NCBI GenBank assembly: GCA_964511405.1
Contig: CAZEFK010000004.1
Location: forward strand, 1 to 64,000
Source: CAZEFK01 sp964511405
GTDB lineage: Bacteria; Pseudomonadota; Alphaproteobacteria; Elsterales; Elsteraceae
Reading direction: 5' to 3'
Length of the DNA: 64,000 nt
The position numbers were made by a program, and so were the translations under genes. Of this stretch, positions 1 to 8,091 are shown piece by piece. The notes beneath the pieces are model-generated. The model was not told the origin of the DNA. It did not search any database and worked only from the letters and a program-made list of their open reading frames with translations. Numbering within the stretch: position 1 is the stretch's first letter; each line of letters starts with the position of its first letter.

Positions 1-1686
1 CGGGCCCCGCGGCTCGAACGGGTCGCGCGGCCCGGGCTCGCCGTCGGCACCGGGCGCGGCCAGGGGCAGGCTGTCGAGCGGCAGGCGCAGGCCGATCGGG
101 CTGTCGCCCGGGACCAGCTGCAGCTGGTCCGCACGCGTGACCCAAGGGCCGCCCGTCCAGCCGCCGTCGCGCGGCGCCAGCGGCAGCACATAGCCGACCA
201 CGGCGCCCAGGCCGTGGTCGAGGATGCGCATCAGCCGCGCCCGCTCGGCCTGGTCGGCCAGGCGCGGGTCGGTCGGCGCCAGGTTCACTGGCAGCCGCCG
301 CTCCTGCCACAGATGGTAGACCACGTCCTCGAAGGCGGGCAGGACACGGGCGTCGGCCACGCCCAGCCGCTCGGCGACCAGGGTGATGAAGCGCAGCGCC
401 AGGCCGGCGTCGGCGCCGCCGGCCGGCGCGTCCGGCTCAGGCGGCCGCGCCAGCAGCGCCGGGTCGCGCCACACCGGCTCGCCGTCGCGGCGCCAATAGC
501 AGCTGTAAGCCCAGCGCGGGAGCGGCTCGCCCGGGTACCATTTGCCCTGTCCCCAATGCAGCAGCGCGCCCGGAGCCCAGCGGTCGCGCAGCCGCAGCAG
601 CAGGTCGGAGGCGCGCGCGGCCTTGGTCGGGCCGAGGGCGGCGGTGTTCCATTCGGCGCCGTCGGGGTCGTCGATCGCGACGAAGGTCGGCTCGCCGCCC
701 ATTGTCAGGCGCACGTCGCCGGCCTGCAGCTTGGCGTCGACGGCGTGCCCGAACTGCTCGATCGCGCTCCACACCTCTGGCGTGTAGGGCTTGGTGACCC
801 GCGGCGTCTCGGCCAGGCGGGTCACGGACATGCGGACCTTGAACTCGACCTCGGCCGGATCGACGGCGCCGGTGATCGGCGCTGCCGAGCCGGGCTCCGG
901 CGAACAGGCGAGCGGGATGTGGCCCTCGCCCGCGGCCAGCCCGGAGGTCGCGTCGAAGCCGACCCAGCCGGCGCCGGGCAGGTAGGCCTCGGCCCAGGCA
1001 TGCAGGTCGGTGAAGTCGTGGTCGGTGCCCGACGGGCCGTCCAGCGCCTTCACGTCGGCCGTGAGCTGGATCAGGTAGCCCGAGCAGAAGCGCGCCGCGA
1101 TGCCTAGATGGCGCAGCACCTGGACCAGCAGCCAGGCGCTGTCGCGGCAGGAACCGCTGCCGAGCGTCAGCGTCTGCTCGGGCGTCTGCACGCCCGGCTC
1201 CTCGCGGATGATGTAGCGCACGGCTGCCGCGACCCGGCGGTTGAGCTCGACCAGGGCCGTGACCGTGCCGGTGCGCGTGCGCGGGATCGCGGCCAGGAAT
1301 TCGGCCAGCCGCGGGCCCGCGGGCAGCGCCTTCAGATAGGGCTCCAGCTCCTGCGTCAGCGCCGGCCCATAGGCGAAAGGGACCTGCTCGGCCGTGGGCT
1401 CCAGGAAGAAGTCGAACGGGTTGTAGACCGCCATCTCGGCGACCAGGTCGACCTCGACGGTCAGCTCTTGGGTGCGGTCGGGGAATACCAGCCGGGCCAG
1501 GTAGTTCGACTGGGGGTCCTGCATCCAGTTGACGAAGTGCTTGGCCGGCGTGACCGTCAGCGAATAGCCCAGGATCGGCGTCCGGCAGTGCGGTGCCGGC
1601 TTCAGGCGCACGACCTGGGGCGACAGCGACACGGGCCGGTCGTAGCGGTAGCTGGTGCGGTGGTTCAGGGCGACCCGGATCGACAT
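1..1686 (-). CDS. DUF2126-type transglutaminase-like protein, N-terminal 562 residues (3' end outside window)
   Basis: The frame opens at ATG 1686 and is still open at base 1, so only the N-terminal half of what is usually a protein of about 1,100 residues is present. An N-terminal transglutaminase beta-domain is followed by a transglutaminase-like core with the catalytic Cys in GSGSCRDSAW and the His in DLHAWAEAYLPG, then an Asp in GFDATSG. After that comes the start of the DUF2126 region (LTMGGEPTFVAIDD). Families of this type are thought to be cysteine peptidases or amidases, often encoded beside circularly permuted ATP-grasp and alpha-E proteins; those partners would lie left of the window. 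The substrate is unknown. No neighbour here shares an operon with it. Confidence 0.9.
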   Translation of the reverse strand, partial: MSIRVALNHRTSYRYDRPVSLSPQVVRLKPAPHCRTPILGYSLTVTPAKHFVNWMQDPQSNYLARLVFPDRTQELTVEVDLVAEMAVYNPFDFFLEPTAEQVPFAYGPALTQELEPYLKALPAGPRLAEFLAAIPRTRTGTVTALVELNRRVAAAVRYIIREEPGVQTPEQTLTLGSGSCRDSAWLLVQVLRHLGIAARFCSGYLIQLTADVKALDGPSGTDHDFTDLHAWAEAYLPGAGWVGFDATSGLAAGEGHIPLACSPEPGSAAPITGAVDPAEVEFKVRMSVTRLAETPRVTKPYTPEVWSAIEQFGHAVDAKLQAGDVRLTMGGEPTFVAIDDPDGAEWNTAALGPTKAARASDLLLRLRDRWAPGALLHWGQGKWYPGEPLPRWAYSCYWRRDGEPVWRDPALLARPPEPDAPAGGADAGLALRFITLVAERLGVADARVLPAFEDVVYHLWQERRLPVNLAPTDPRLADQAERARLMRILDHGLGAVVGYVLPLAPRDGGWTGGPWVTRADQLQLVPGDSPIGLRLPLDSLPLAAPGADGEPGPRDPFEPRGP

Positions 1687-1896
1687 GGTTCCTCGTTTCG
1701 AGCGGTCAGACCGCCCCGGACAGCCGTGCAAGACCGGTGCCGACCATTGGGCGCCGCGGCGATGTCCGGCGCCTGGCGGCCCGGGCTCTGCGCGCGCGTT
1801 GGGCAGTGGCGCGATTCTAGGCAGCCCAATGCTACGCCGAGAATGACATACCCGGCACAGATCGCCCAGACAGTGTCGCGCTTCAGGCGCCGGTAG

Positions 1897-2151
1897 TTAC
1901 CGATCGAGCTCGCGGCCGGTCTCGGCGTCCGGCGTGATGTCGAGCGCCGGGGCGACGAGGTCGACGCCCGGACGCACGCGCACCGACCCGGGGTGAGCCC
2001 CGAACAGCGAGCCCGTACGGGCGTGCCGATCCAGGAGCTGCCGCATGGCGAGGGCGACGGCTTCGGTCTTGTTGCCCCGGGTCAGCGTCCTGGCGGTTTC
2101 ATCGATAAGCGCCACCACATCCGGGCGCTTGATGGTCACGACATTGGCCAA
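1897..2151 (-). CDS. VapB-type (Rv0623-like) antitoxin, no adjacent toxin
   Basis: 84 residues. The N-terminal part (TIKRPDVVALIDETARTLT, then NKTEAVALAMRQLL) fits the short DNA-binding and dimerisation segment of Rv0623/PSK-type antitoxins, which pair with PIN-domain VapC nucleases. The start is TTG at 2151 with GGGGGA about six bases upstream on the minus strand; the nearby ATG at 2144 is out of frame and closes at once. A VapC gene would be expected directly downstream (below 1897), but only 210 bp separate this gene from the transglutaminase start and no PIN frame is there. It is therefore an orphan antitoxin, a transcription factor that outlived its toxin, or part of a split pair. The C-terminal 40 residues are not recognisable. 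Confidence 0.7.
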   Translation of the reverse strand: MANVVTIKRPDVVALIDETARTLTRGNKTEAVALAMRQLLDRHARTGSLFGAHPGSVRVRPGVDLVAPALDITPDAETGRELDR

Positions 2152-2199
2152 CCGCGATCCCCCGTCATTACATCTTAAACGATAACAGGGGCACGGCCA

Positions 2200-3066
2200 T
2201 TAGACCCCGAACCGCAGCACCACGCCCGTCGCGTCGTCGCGCGGCTTGATCCGGGGCACCCGCACGCAGTCGGCGTCGTCGGCCTCGATCGCGCGCAGTC
2301 GGGCGAGGCTGCCGGGCAGGTCGGCGACGGCGGCGGCGATGAAGCCGGCGTCGTCATGCACGCCGTAATGGTCGACCAGCCGGTAGAGGCCGTCGCTGGC
2401 CAGCAGCAGCTCGGCCGGCAGGCCGACGTCGGCGTGGTCGACGGTCAGGTATTTGCCGAGCGCGGCGCCGTCGCCGGCGGCCCAGGCCGTCCATCGGCGG
2501 ACCGTCGGCTCGCGCGCGGTCCGGTGCCAGTCGAGGAGTGCCGCCCATACGCGCTTGGCGCCGATCACGCCTTCGGCATGCAGCGCCTTGACCTTGGCAT
2601 TGGCGACGCTGTCGCCGACATCGGGGCTGCGCGCCAGCAGCCGCGGCGGATGGTCCGGGGCCTGGACCGCGATGATCGGGTCGCCCACGACCACGGCCTC
2701 CAGCACCAGCCGCTCGCCCCGGCGCTGCCAGTGGACGGCGGCCAGGCTCGCCAACGGCCGCGCATAGAGGGGAACCCCGGCCGGGGCGACACGGTCGAAG
2801 GCCGCGAAACCGGCGGCATAGGCGGCCCGGGCGCGCTCGGCCAGCGGTCCGTCGCCGGTCTCCAGCAGCGCCGCGCCGACCGTGCGCGCGAACCACGCCG
2901 CATCGCTGTCGGCGCCGGGCACATAGGGATGGTCGGCGACACCGGTGGCGCCGTCGACCACGGCGACCAGGCCTTCGGGGCCGGGGCCGGTCGAGACCCA
3001 GCAATCGTCGTTGACCTGCTCGCCCGGGTCGGTCGCCGAGAGCAGTACCGGATCCGTTTGTGTCAC
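2200..3066 (-). CDS. PP2C-family serine/threonine phosphatase-like protein
   Basis: 288 residues from GTG 3066, chosen because GGAGGACAGG sits just upstream. An ATG at 3099 in the same frame lacks such a site and would add 11 residues. PP2C signatures appear in order: VVDGATG near residue 37 (metal-binding DG), LLASDGLYRLVD near residue 220, and a terminal DDATGVVLRF. The family dephosphorylates Ser/Thr using two Mn or Mg ions. The protein is cytosolic, with no membrane segment or sensor domain. It is transcribed divergently from the TPR glycosyltransferase gene. No kinase partner is visible, so the target is unknown. Confidence 0.8.
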   Translation of the reverse strand: MTQTDPVLLSATDPGEQVNDDCWVSTGPGPEGLVAVVDGATGVADHPYVPGADSDAAWFARTVGAALLETGDGPLAERARAAYAAGFAAFDRVAPAGVPLYARPLASLAAVHWQRRGERLVLEAVVVGDPIIAVQAPDHPPRLLARSPDVGDSVANAKVKALHAEGVIGAKRVWAALLDWHRTAREPTVRRWTAWAAGDGAALGKYLTVDHADVGLPAELLLASDGLYRLVDHYGVHDDAGFIAAAVADLPGSLARLRAIEADDADCVRVPRIKPRDDATGVVLRFGV

Positions 3067-3120
3067 CCTGTCCTCCGAGGCGGTTGCGGGGGCGATCATT
3101 CCCGAGCCGGCCGCCGCTGG

Positions 3121-3150
3121 CCAGTCCCGCGCAGTCCAGTCCCGCGCAGC
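3121..3150. repeat. Tandem 15-bp direct repeat (2 copies)
   Basis: CCAGTCCCGCGCAG is followed by T in the first copy and C in the second, so 14 of 15 positions match, with no spacer. The repeat lies in the 119-bp gap between the divergent PP2C and TPR genes, between their likely promoters. It could be a regulator-binding direct repeat or a replication slippage product. Confidence 0.8.
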
Positions 3151-3168
3151 TTGACCGCGACCGTGAAA

Positions 3169-3185
3169 CGCCGGAAAACCCGGCG
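3169..3185 (+). promoter_or_regulatory. Perfect hairpin abutting the TPR gene start codon
   Basis: CGCCGG, loop AAAAC, CCGGCG: a perfect 6-bp stem ending on the base before ATG 3186. No Shine-Dalgarno sequence is visible. In mRNA it would fold directly over the ribosome landing site and could limit translation. The structure is seen; its role is inferred. Confidence 0.55.
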
Positions 3186-4820
3186 ATGACTCGCCGGTCC
3201 GCCCGGGCGCTGGCCCGCCCCTCCGATCCGTTGCTCGCCGCTCAGCGCCACCAGGCCGAAGGCCGTCCGGCCAAGGCCGAGGCGGGTTTCCGCACCGTGC
3301 TCGCGGCCGAGCCCGACCAGCCGCAGGCGCTGTTCGGGCTCGGCCTGGCGCTCGGCGCCCTCGGCCGCCTGGACGAGGCGATCGACTGCTTCGCCCGCCT
3401 GGTCGCCCGGCTGCCCCGCGACTTCGCCGCCAACTACAACCTCGCCTACATGCTGCAGCGGGTCGGGCGCATGGCGGAGGCTGCCGATGCGTATGCCACG
3501 GCGGCGACGATCCAGCCCTGGCAGCCCGAAGTCCACAACAACCTGGGCTTGGCGCTGATCGAACTCGGCCGCCTGGCCGAGGCGCATGCCGTGTTCCTGA
3601 AGGCGCTGCAGCTTGCGCCCAAGGAAGCGCTGATCTGGTTCAACCTGGCCAATGTCGACCGCGAGCTCGGCCGCTACGCCGCGGCGCTCGCCGCCTACGA
3701 CCATGCGCTGCGCCTGCGGCCCGGCTTCGCCCAGGCGCTGAACAACCGCGGGCTGACGCTGCTCAAGCTGGGCCGGCCCCAGGAGGCCCTGGCGGCGTTC
3801 GAGGCGACCCTGGCGGCCGCGGCCGACCATCCCGGCGCCCGCACCAACCGCGGCGTGGCGCTGTACGAGCGGGGCGATATCGACGGCGCCATTGCTGCCC
3901 ATCGCGACGCCCTGGCTCAATCGCCGGACGATCCCGAGGCCAACGCCAACCTGGCGCTCGCCCTGCTGGCCCAGGGCCGCTGGGCCGAGGCGGCGCCGCA
4001 CTATGCCCATCGCTGGGATCTGCCGGCGGCGCGGCGCTACCGCCGCGATGCGCCGCCGCTGTGGGACGGCACACCGCTGGACGGCACGCTGCTGGTGACC
4101 TCGGAGCAGGGCCTGGGCGACGTCATCCAGTTCGTGCGCCTCTGCGCCGCTGCGCGCCGGCGCGTCGGCCGGCTGCTGCTGACTCTGCCGCGGCGGCTGA
4201 TGCGGCTGCTGAAGGATGTGCCGGGCGTCGATCAGGTGGTGGACGAGGACCAGCCGACCGCGGCCGACCGCCGGATCCCGCTGCTCGACCTGCCGTTCCT
4301 GCTGGGCGTCGAGGCCGACGGCATCCTGCAGCCGCCTTACCTGGCGGCCGAGCCGGCGCTGATCGCCGAGTGGGCGGCGCGGCTCGGCCCCGGGCGCAAG
4401 ATCGGGGTGGCCTGGCAGGGTGCCGGCGCCGACAGCCGGTCGCTGCCGCTGGCCGCGCTGGCGCCGCTGCAGCGCGACGGCGTGCGCCTGATCGCGCTGA
4501 TCGACGCGCCGTCGGCCGATGGCGACCCGCCGGTCGAGCGGCTGGCGCTCGACCGCACCGACGCCTTCGTCGACACCGCGGCGGTGATGGCCAGCCTGGA
4601 CCTGGTGATCACCTGCGACACCTCGATCGCCCATCTGGCCGGCGCTATGGGCGTGCCCGCCTGGGTGGCCCTGAAGGCGCAGCCGGACTGGCGCTGGTGC
4701 GCCGAGCCCGACCGGTCGCCCTGGTATCCGTCGCTGCGCCTCTATCGCCAGAACAGCCCGGGCGACTGGCCGTCGGCGGTGGCGCGCATGGCCCAAGACC
4801 TCGACGTTCTGCTGGGATAG
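3186..4820 (+). CDS. TPR-repeat glycosyltransferase-like protein
   Basis: 544 residues. About eight tetratricopeptide repeats fill residues 15-285 (repeated A..Y..A....P..A..N.G). A C-terminal domain at about 300-540 resembles the GT-B fold of the family 9/41 type: EQGLGDVIQFVR, then GVAWQGAGADSRSLPL, then DLVITCDTSIAHLAGAMGVP, the nucleotide-sugar end. Proteins of this build are common in Rhodospirillales and are annotated as TPR/SPINDLY-like glycosyltransferases; acceptors are usually unknown. There is no signal peptide, so it should be cytosolic. The start is ATG 3186 because the longer frame from 3060 runs back over the PP2C promoter. A DUF6165 gene follows after three bases, as in other genomes, so the two are probably cotranscribed. 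Confidence 0.85.
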   Translation: MTRRSARALARPSDPLLAAQRHQAEGRPAKAEAGFRTVLAAEPDQPQALFGLGLALGALGRLDEAIDCFARLVARLPRDFAANYNLAYMLQRVGRMAEAADAYATAATIQPWQPEVHNNLGLALIELGRLAEAHAVFLKALQLAPKEALIWFNLANVDRELGRYAAALAAYDHALRLRPGFAQALNNRGLTLLKLGRPQEALAAFEATLAAAADHPGARTNRGVALYERGDIDGAIAAHRDALAQSPDDPEANANLALALLAQGRWAEAAPHYAHRWDLPAARRYRRDAPPLWDGTPLDGTLLVTSEQGLGDVIQFVRLCAAARRRVGRLLLTLPRRLMRLLKDVPGVDQVVDEDQPTAADRRIPLLDLPFLLGVEADGILQPPYLAAEPALIAEWAARLGPGRKIGVAWQGAGADSRSLPLAALAPLQRDGVRLIALIDAPSADGDPPVERLALDRTDAFVDTAAVMASLDLVITCDTSIAHLAGAMGVPAWVALKAQPDWRWCAEPDRSPWYPSLRLYRQNSPGDWPSAVARMAQDLDVLLG

Positions 4821-4823
4821 CCC

Positions 4824-5207
4824 ATGACCCTGCTGGTGCCCGTATCCTGGGGCGAGCTGCTGGACAAGATCTCGATCCTGGAGATCAAGTCCGAGCGTAT
4901 GACCGATGCCGCCGCCCTGGCCAATGTCCGCCGCGAATTGGCCGCCCTCGCCGCGGTCCGCGACCGCACGCCGCTGTCGGCCGAGGCCCGGGCCGAGACG
5001 GCCGAGCTCAAGGCGGTCAACGAGCAGCTATGGGTAATCGAGGACCAGATCCGCGATTGCGAGCGCGCCCAGGACTTCGGACCCAAATTCATCGAGCTGG
5101 CGCGCGCCGTCTACCACACCAACGACCGCCGCGCCGCGATCAAGCGCACCCTCAACCGCCTGTGCGGCTCGGAGCTGGTGGAGGAGAAGAGCTACAAGCC
5201 GTATTGA
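4824..5207 (+). CDS. DUF6165 family protein
   Basis: 127 residues. It begins with LVPVSWGELLDKISILEIKS, the hallmark opening of the DUF6165 family, and ends in KSYKPY. The predicted protein is almost entirely helical and hydrophilic with coiled-coil character (residues 25-75), and has no signal peptide or membrane segment. The function is unknown. It starts three bases after the TPR glycosyltransferase stop; the two families repeatedly occur together, which suggests a partner or adaptor role in glycan modification. That role is inference. Confidence 0.8.
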   Translation: MTLLVPVSWGELLDKISILEIKSERMTDAAALANVRRELAALAAVRDRTPLSAEARAETAELKAVNEQLWVIEDQIRDCERAQDFGPKFIELARAVYHTNDRRAAIKRTLNRLCGSELVEEKSYKPY

Positions 5208-5232
5208 CGCGGCAGCGGCGCCAGCTGCTCAT

Positions 5233-6255
5233 TCAACTTCCTTCGCCATCCGCCACCGGCGAGAAGAACTCGTCCTGCCACTTGTTCGGCGCGGACCTCA
5301 AAAGACCCGACTTGGCCATGAAGCGCCCGAAGCTGGCCACGCCTTTCGGCTCAATTCCCCATTCATCGACAACGCTCCTGAGCATTTGCTCCGTTTCGTC
5401 GAGCGACAACGATGATTTCTCCGAGTCCAACAAGATTTCGGCCGCTTGCCGCGGATGCGACTTGATAAACTCGTCCGCTTGTCCGATCGCCATGACGACG
5501 CTCTGCGCGACGGCGGGTTGGGTTTTCATGAAAGCGCCGGTCGTGGCCAGCAATCCGCTGGTGACGTGCTCGCCGAGATAGTCCGAGAAAAAGAACAGCC
5601 GGTGCACCTTCGGGCTCTTTTCGACGATGTCGCTGTAAGGGTGCGGCGCGGCGTAGGCGGCGATGGTCCCGCCGGCCAGGAGGGCCGCAGTCGCATCGGG
5701 ATGGGGCAGTTGCACCATCATGGTGTCGAACCGCCGGGCCTGGCCCGCGCCAAACGCTTTCTCGGCGGCCATCCGGATGAGCAGCCCCTGCTGTCCCGTG
5801 GTGGCCGTCACGGCAATGCGGTCGGGCGGCTTGAAATCGGCCAGCGACCTGATCGCGGGATCGTTCGTGTACAGGCCGTTGTCGCCGGCCACCAGCCCCG
5901 CCAACCCGCGGATGTCGATGGAGCCGCGGGTCTTCTCCGCCGCGATCAGCATGCCCGGCAACCCATAGGCGCCGATGTCGACGGAGCCGCTGATCAGCGC
6001 GTCGTTGATGGCCGGCGCGCCGCTGATCTTCTGGATGCTGAACGTGCGATCGGCGACAGCGGCCGATGCCGCCGCCTTGGCAAATAGGCCAAGCTTCTCG
6101 GCCACGACCACCGGCAGGTAGGCATAGCCGTACTGGATCGCGATGGTGACCGGCTTGGCTGCGGCGGCATGCGCCACGCCGGCAGGCGCGGTTGCCAGCA
6201 ATCCGCCAAGCAGGACCAGCGCGGCCGGCAGTCGACGGCGGCAAACTTGCGGCAC
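5233..6255 (-). CDS. NitT/TauT-type ABC transporter solute-binding protein (paralogue 1)
   Basis: 340 residues with a signal peptide at 1-31 (RRR, hydrophobic stretch, AHA-A). GTG start at 6255 with GGAGG eight bases upstream. The mature part is an NMT1/TauA-like periplasmic binding fold: TIAIQYGYAYLP, SGAPAINDALISGS, DIGAYGLPGML, and LPHPDATAALL. The same landmarks recur in the proteins at 10917 and 11972, so the three are paralogues probably serving the ATPase and permease at 12985-14698. The gene is divergent from the RraA operon across a shared palindromic operator. It is less GC-rich than the gene before it. The ligand is unknown; an organic acid would suit the adjoining enzymes. Confidence 0.88.
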   Translation of the reverse strand: MPQVCRRRLPAALVLLGGLLATAPAGVAHAAAAKPVTIAIQYGYAYLPVVVAEKLGLFAKAAASAAVADRTFSIQKISGAPAINDALISGSVDIGAYGLPGMLIAAEKTRGSIDIRGLAGLVAGDNGLYTNDPAIRSLADFKPPDRIAVTATTGQQGLLIRMAAEKAFGAGQARRFDTMMVQLPHPDATAALLAGGTIAAYAAPHPYSDIVEKSPKVHRLFFFSDYLGEHVTSGLLATTGAFMKTQPAVAQSVVMAIGQADEFIKSHPRQAAEILLDSEKSSLSLDETEQMLRSVVDEWGIEPKGVASFGRFMAKSGLLRSAPNKWQDEFFSPVADGEGS

Positions 6256-6280
6256 GGGCGTTTCCTCCGCTTGCGATTTT

Positions 6281-6295
6281 TGAAACGACGTTGCA
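6281..6295. promoter_or_regulatory. Operator palindrome, site 1 (probable IclR-family site)
   Basis: On the minus strand this reads TGCAACGTCGTTTCA, matching sites 2 and 3 (9802 and 9826) at 13 of 15 positions each. The odd-centred TGNAA-N5-TTNCA architecture is the one known for IclR-family operators. It lies 26 bases upstream of the binding-protein start and 76 bases upstream of the RraA start, so one site could control both divergent units. Confidence 0.7.
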
Positions 6296-6370
6296 AAACG
6301 CTAGCTCGCGCTTCCAGGGCTGTCAATTCGCGTGGCGCGGGTTGGCCCGGCGGCGCCGGGGGAGGATGCC

Positions 6371-7042
6371 GTGACGATCGGATTTCGAGTCTTGAAGCGC
6401 CGGCGCCAGGTCGGCGCCGAGCTGGTGGCGCGGTTCCGCGCGCTGCCGGTCGCCAATGTCAGCGATGCCATGTCCCGGATGACCGCCGGCGGGGCGCGGC
6501 TCCGCCCGCTGCACCGGGGCGGGGTCATGGCCGGACCGGCGATCACCGTGAAGACCCGGCCGGGCGACAACCTGATGGTCCACAAGGCGCTCGACGTCGC
6601 GAGCGCCGGCGACGTCGTGGTGGTGGACGGCGGCGGCGACCTGACCAACGCGCTGATCGGCGAACTCATGCTGTCGCATGCCCAGCGACGCGGGCTGGCC
6701 GGCATCGTGATCCACGGCGCAGTGCGCGACGCCGCCTGGATCCGCGAGCACGATTTCCCGGTTTTCGCCGCCGGGATCACGCATCGCGGCCCCTACAAGG
6801 ACGGCCCCGGCGAGATCAACGCCGCCATCGCGATCGACGGCATGGTCATCGAAGCCGGCGACCTCGTGATCGGCGATGACGACGGCGTCCTCTGTGTCCC
6901 GTTCGACCAGGCCGAAACGGTGTTCGCCGCGGCAGACGCCAAGCGGCAGGCCGAGGCACGGCAAATGGAGGCGATCCTCGAAGGCCGCAACGACCGGTCC
7001 TGGATCGACGCCGCGCTCGCGCAACGGGGCTGCGAGATCTAG
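6371..7042 (+). CDS. RraA-like aldolase (4-hydroxy-4-methyl-2-oxoglutarate aldolase type)
   Basis: 223 residues from GTG 6371, with GGGGGAGG seven bases upstream; the frame is also open back to a GTG at 6332, which has no ribosome site. The RraA-fold landmarks are all present: NVSDAMSRM, GPAITVKTRPGDNL, VVVDGGGDLTNALIGELM, and HGAVRDAAWI with the Arg-Asp pair that binds substrate and metal. Members cleave HMG, CHA or oxaloacetate-type acids to pyruvate; others are RNase E inhibitors or have unknown activity. It is the first gene of an operon with amidohydrolase, SMP-30 and IclR genes, so a catabolic aldolase is the likelier role. Confidence 0.85.
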   Translation: MTIGFRVLKRRRQVGAELVARFRALPVANVSDAMSRMTAGGARLRPLHRGGVMAGPAITVKTRPGDNLMVHKALDVASAGDVVVVDGGGDLTNALIGELMLSHAQRRGLAGIVIHGAVRDAAWIREHDFPVFAAGITHRGPYKDGPGEINAAIAIDGMVIEAGDLVIGDDDGVLCVPFDQAETVFAAADAKRQAEARQMEAILEGRNDRSWIDAALAQRGCEI

Positions 7043-7044
7043 AC

Positions 7045-8091
7045 GTGACGGCGTCGCCGCATATCGGCGTGCGGCCGGACTGGCTGGCCCTGGCCGCCGA
7101 ACCGGCGCTCGAGCCCGACCTGCCGATCGTTGACGCCCATCATCACCTCTGGGACCGCCCGGGCGAGCGCTATCTGTTCCCCGAGCTGCTGTCCGATCTC
7201 GATAGCGGCCATGACATCCGGGCGACGGTCTTCGTCCAGTGCCGGTCGATGTACCGTCCGAGCCTGCCGGAGCCGCTCCAGCCGGTGGGCGAGGTCGAGT
7301 TCGCCAACGGCGTCGCCGCCCAAGCGGCGAGCGGCCAGTACGGCCGCCGCCACGCCTGCGCCGCGATCGTCGGATGCGCCGACCTGCTGCTCGGCGACCG
7401 CGTGGAGCCGGTGCTGGATGCCCTGGTCCGCGCCGGCGGCGGTCGGCTCAGGGGGATCCGCAACCAGACCGCCTGGCATGCCGATCCGGCGATCGTCTCC
7501 AACCCGGTCCCGCCCCGCCCCGGGCTGCTCGTCCAGGAGAGCTTCCAGGCCGGGGCGCGGCGGCTCGCAGCCCATGGGTTGAGCCTGGACGTCTGGGCCT
7601 ACCACACCCAGCTCGACGAGGTCGAAGCGCTGGCGCGCGCCTGCCCCGGGACGGCGATCGTGCTCGACCATTGCGGCGGACCGCTCGGCGTCGGCCCGTA
7701 TGCGGGGCGGCGCGATGCGGTGTTCGCCGACTGGTCCCGAAGCCTGAAGCGGCTGTCGCAGCTGCCCAACATGGTGCTGAAGCTCGGGGGCCTGGCCATG
7801 CGCATCGGCGGCTTCGGGTACCACGAGCGCCCGCGCCCGCCGAGCTCGCTCGACCTGATGGCCGACTGGCGCCCCTATATCGAGACCTGCATCGAGCAGT
7901 TCGGCGCGGCGCGCTGCCTGTTCGAAAGCAATTTCCCGGTCGACAAGGGCATGGTGCCCTACGCCGTGCTGTGGAACGCCTTCAAGCGCATCACCCGAGA
8001 CTATTCGGCCGCGGAACGGCGGGACTTGTTCGGCGCCACCGCGGCCCGCGTCTACCGGCTGACCGATGCCGACCTGGGAGGGCCGCTCTGA
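7045..8091 (+). CDS. Amidohydrolase-2 family metal-dependent hydrolase (COG3618 type)
   Basis: 348 residues from GTG 7045, two bases after the RraA stop. TIM-barrel amidohydrolase signs: VDAHHHLWD near residue 29 (the HxH metal motif), LRGIRNQTAWH near 140, VLDHCGG near 210 and LFESNFPVDKG near 296. In this subfamily the last motif has Asn where many amidohydrolases have SDWP, so it is probably not a defect. Relatives hydrolyse lactones such as 2-pyrone-4,6-dicarboxylate, fuconolactone or galactarolactone. With an SMP-30 lactonase next door the pathway probably passes through a lactone; the exact compound cannot be read from sequence. Its stop overlaps the next start (TGATG). Confidence 0.85.
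   Translation: MTASPHIGVRPDWLALAAEPALEPDLPIVDAHHHLWDRPGERYLFPELLSDLDSGHDIRATVFVQCRSMYRPSLPEPLQPVGEVEFANGVAAQAASGQYGRRHACAAIVGCADLLLGDRVEPVLDALVRAGGGRLRGIRNQTAWHADPAIVSNPVPPRPGLLVQESFQAGARRLAAHGLSLDVWAYHTQLDEVEALARACPGTAIVLDHCGGPLGVGPYAGRRDAVFADWSRSLKRLSQLPNMVLKLGGLAMRIGGFGYHERPRPPSSLDLMADWRPYIETCIEQFGAARCLFESNFPVDKGMVPYAVLWNAFKRITRDYSAAERRDLFGATAARVYRLTDADLGGPL

Noticed and set aside
3096..4796. 566-codon minus-strand frame opposite the TPR gene
   Set aside because: The mirror of the TPR repeats gives repetitive RxQxxxG peptide without a family match; the plus strand has the real TPR/GT protein.
7045..8091. Loss of catalytic Asp in the amidohydrolase (SNFP instead of SDWP)
   Set aside because: The ESNFPVDK form is, as I recall, normal for the COG3618 branch, so it does not indicate an inactive enzyme.
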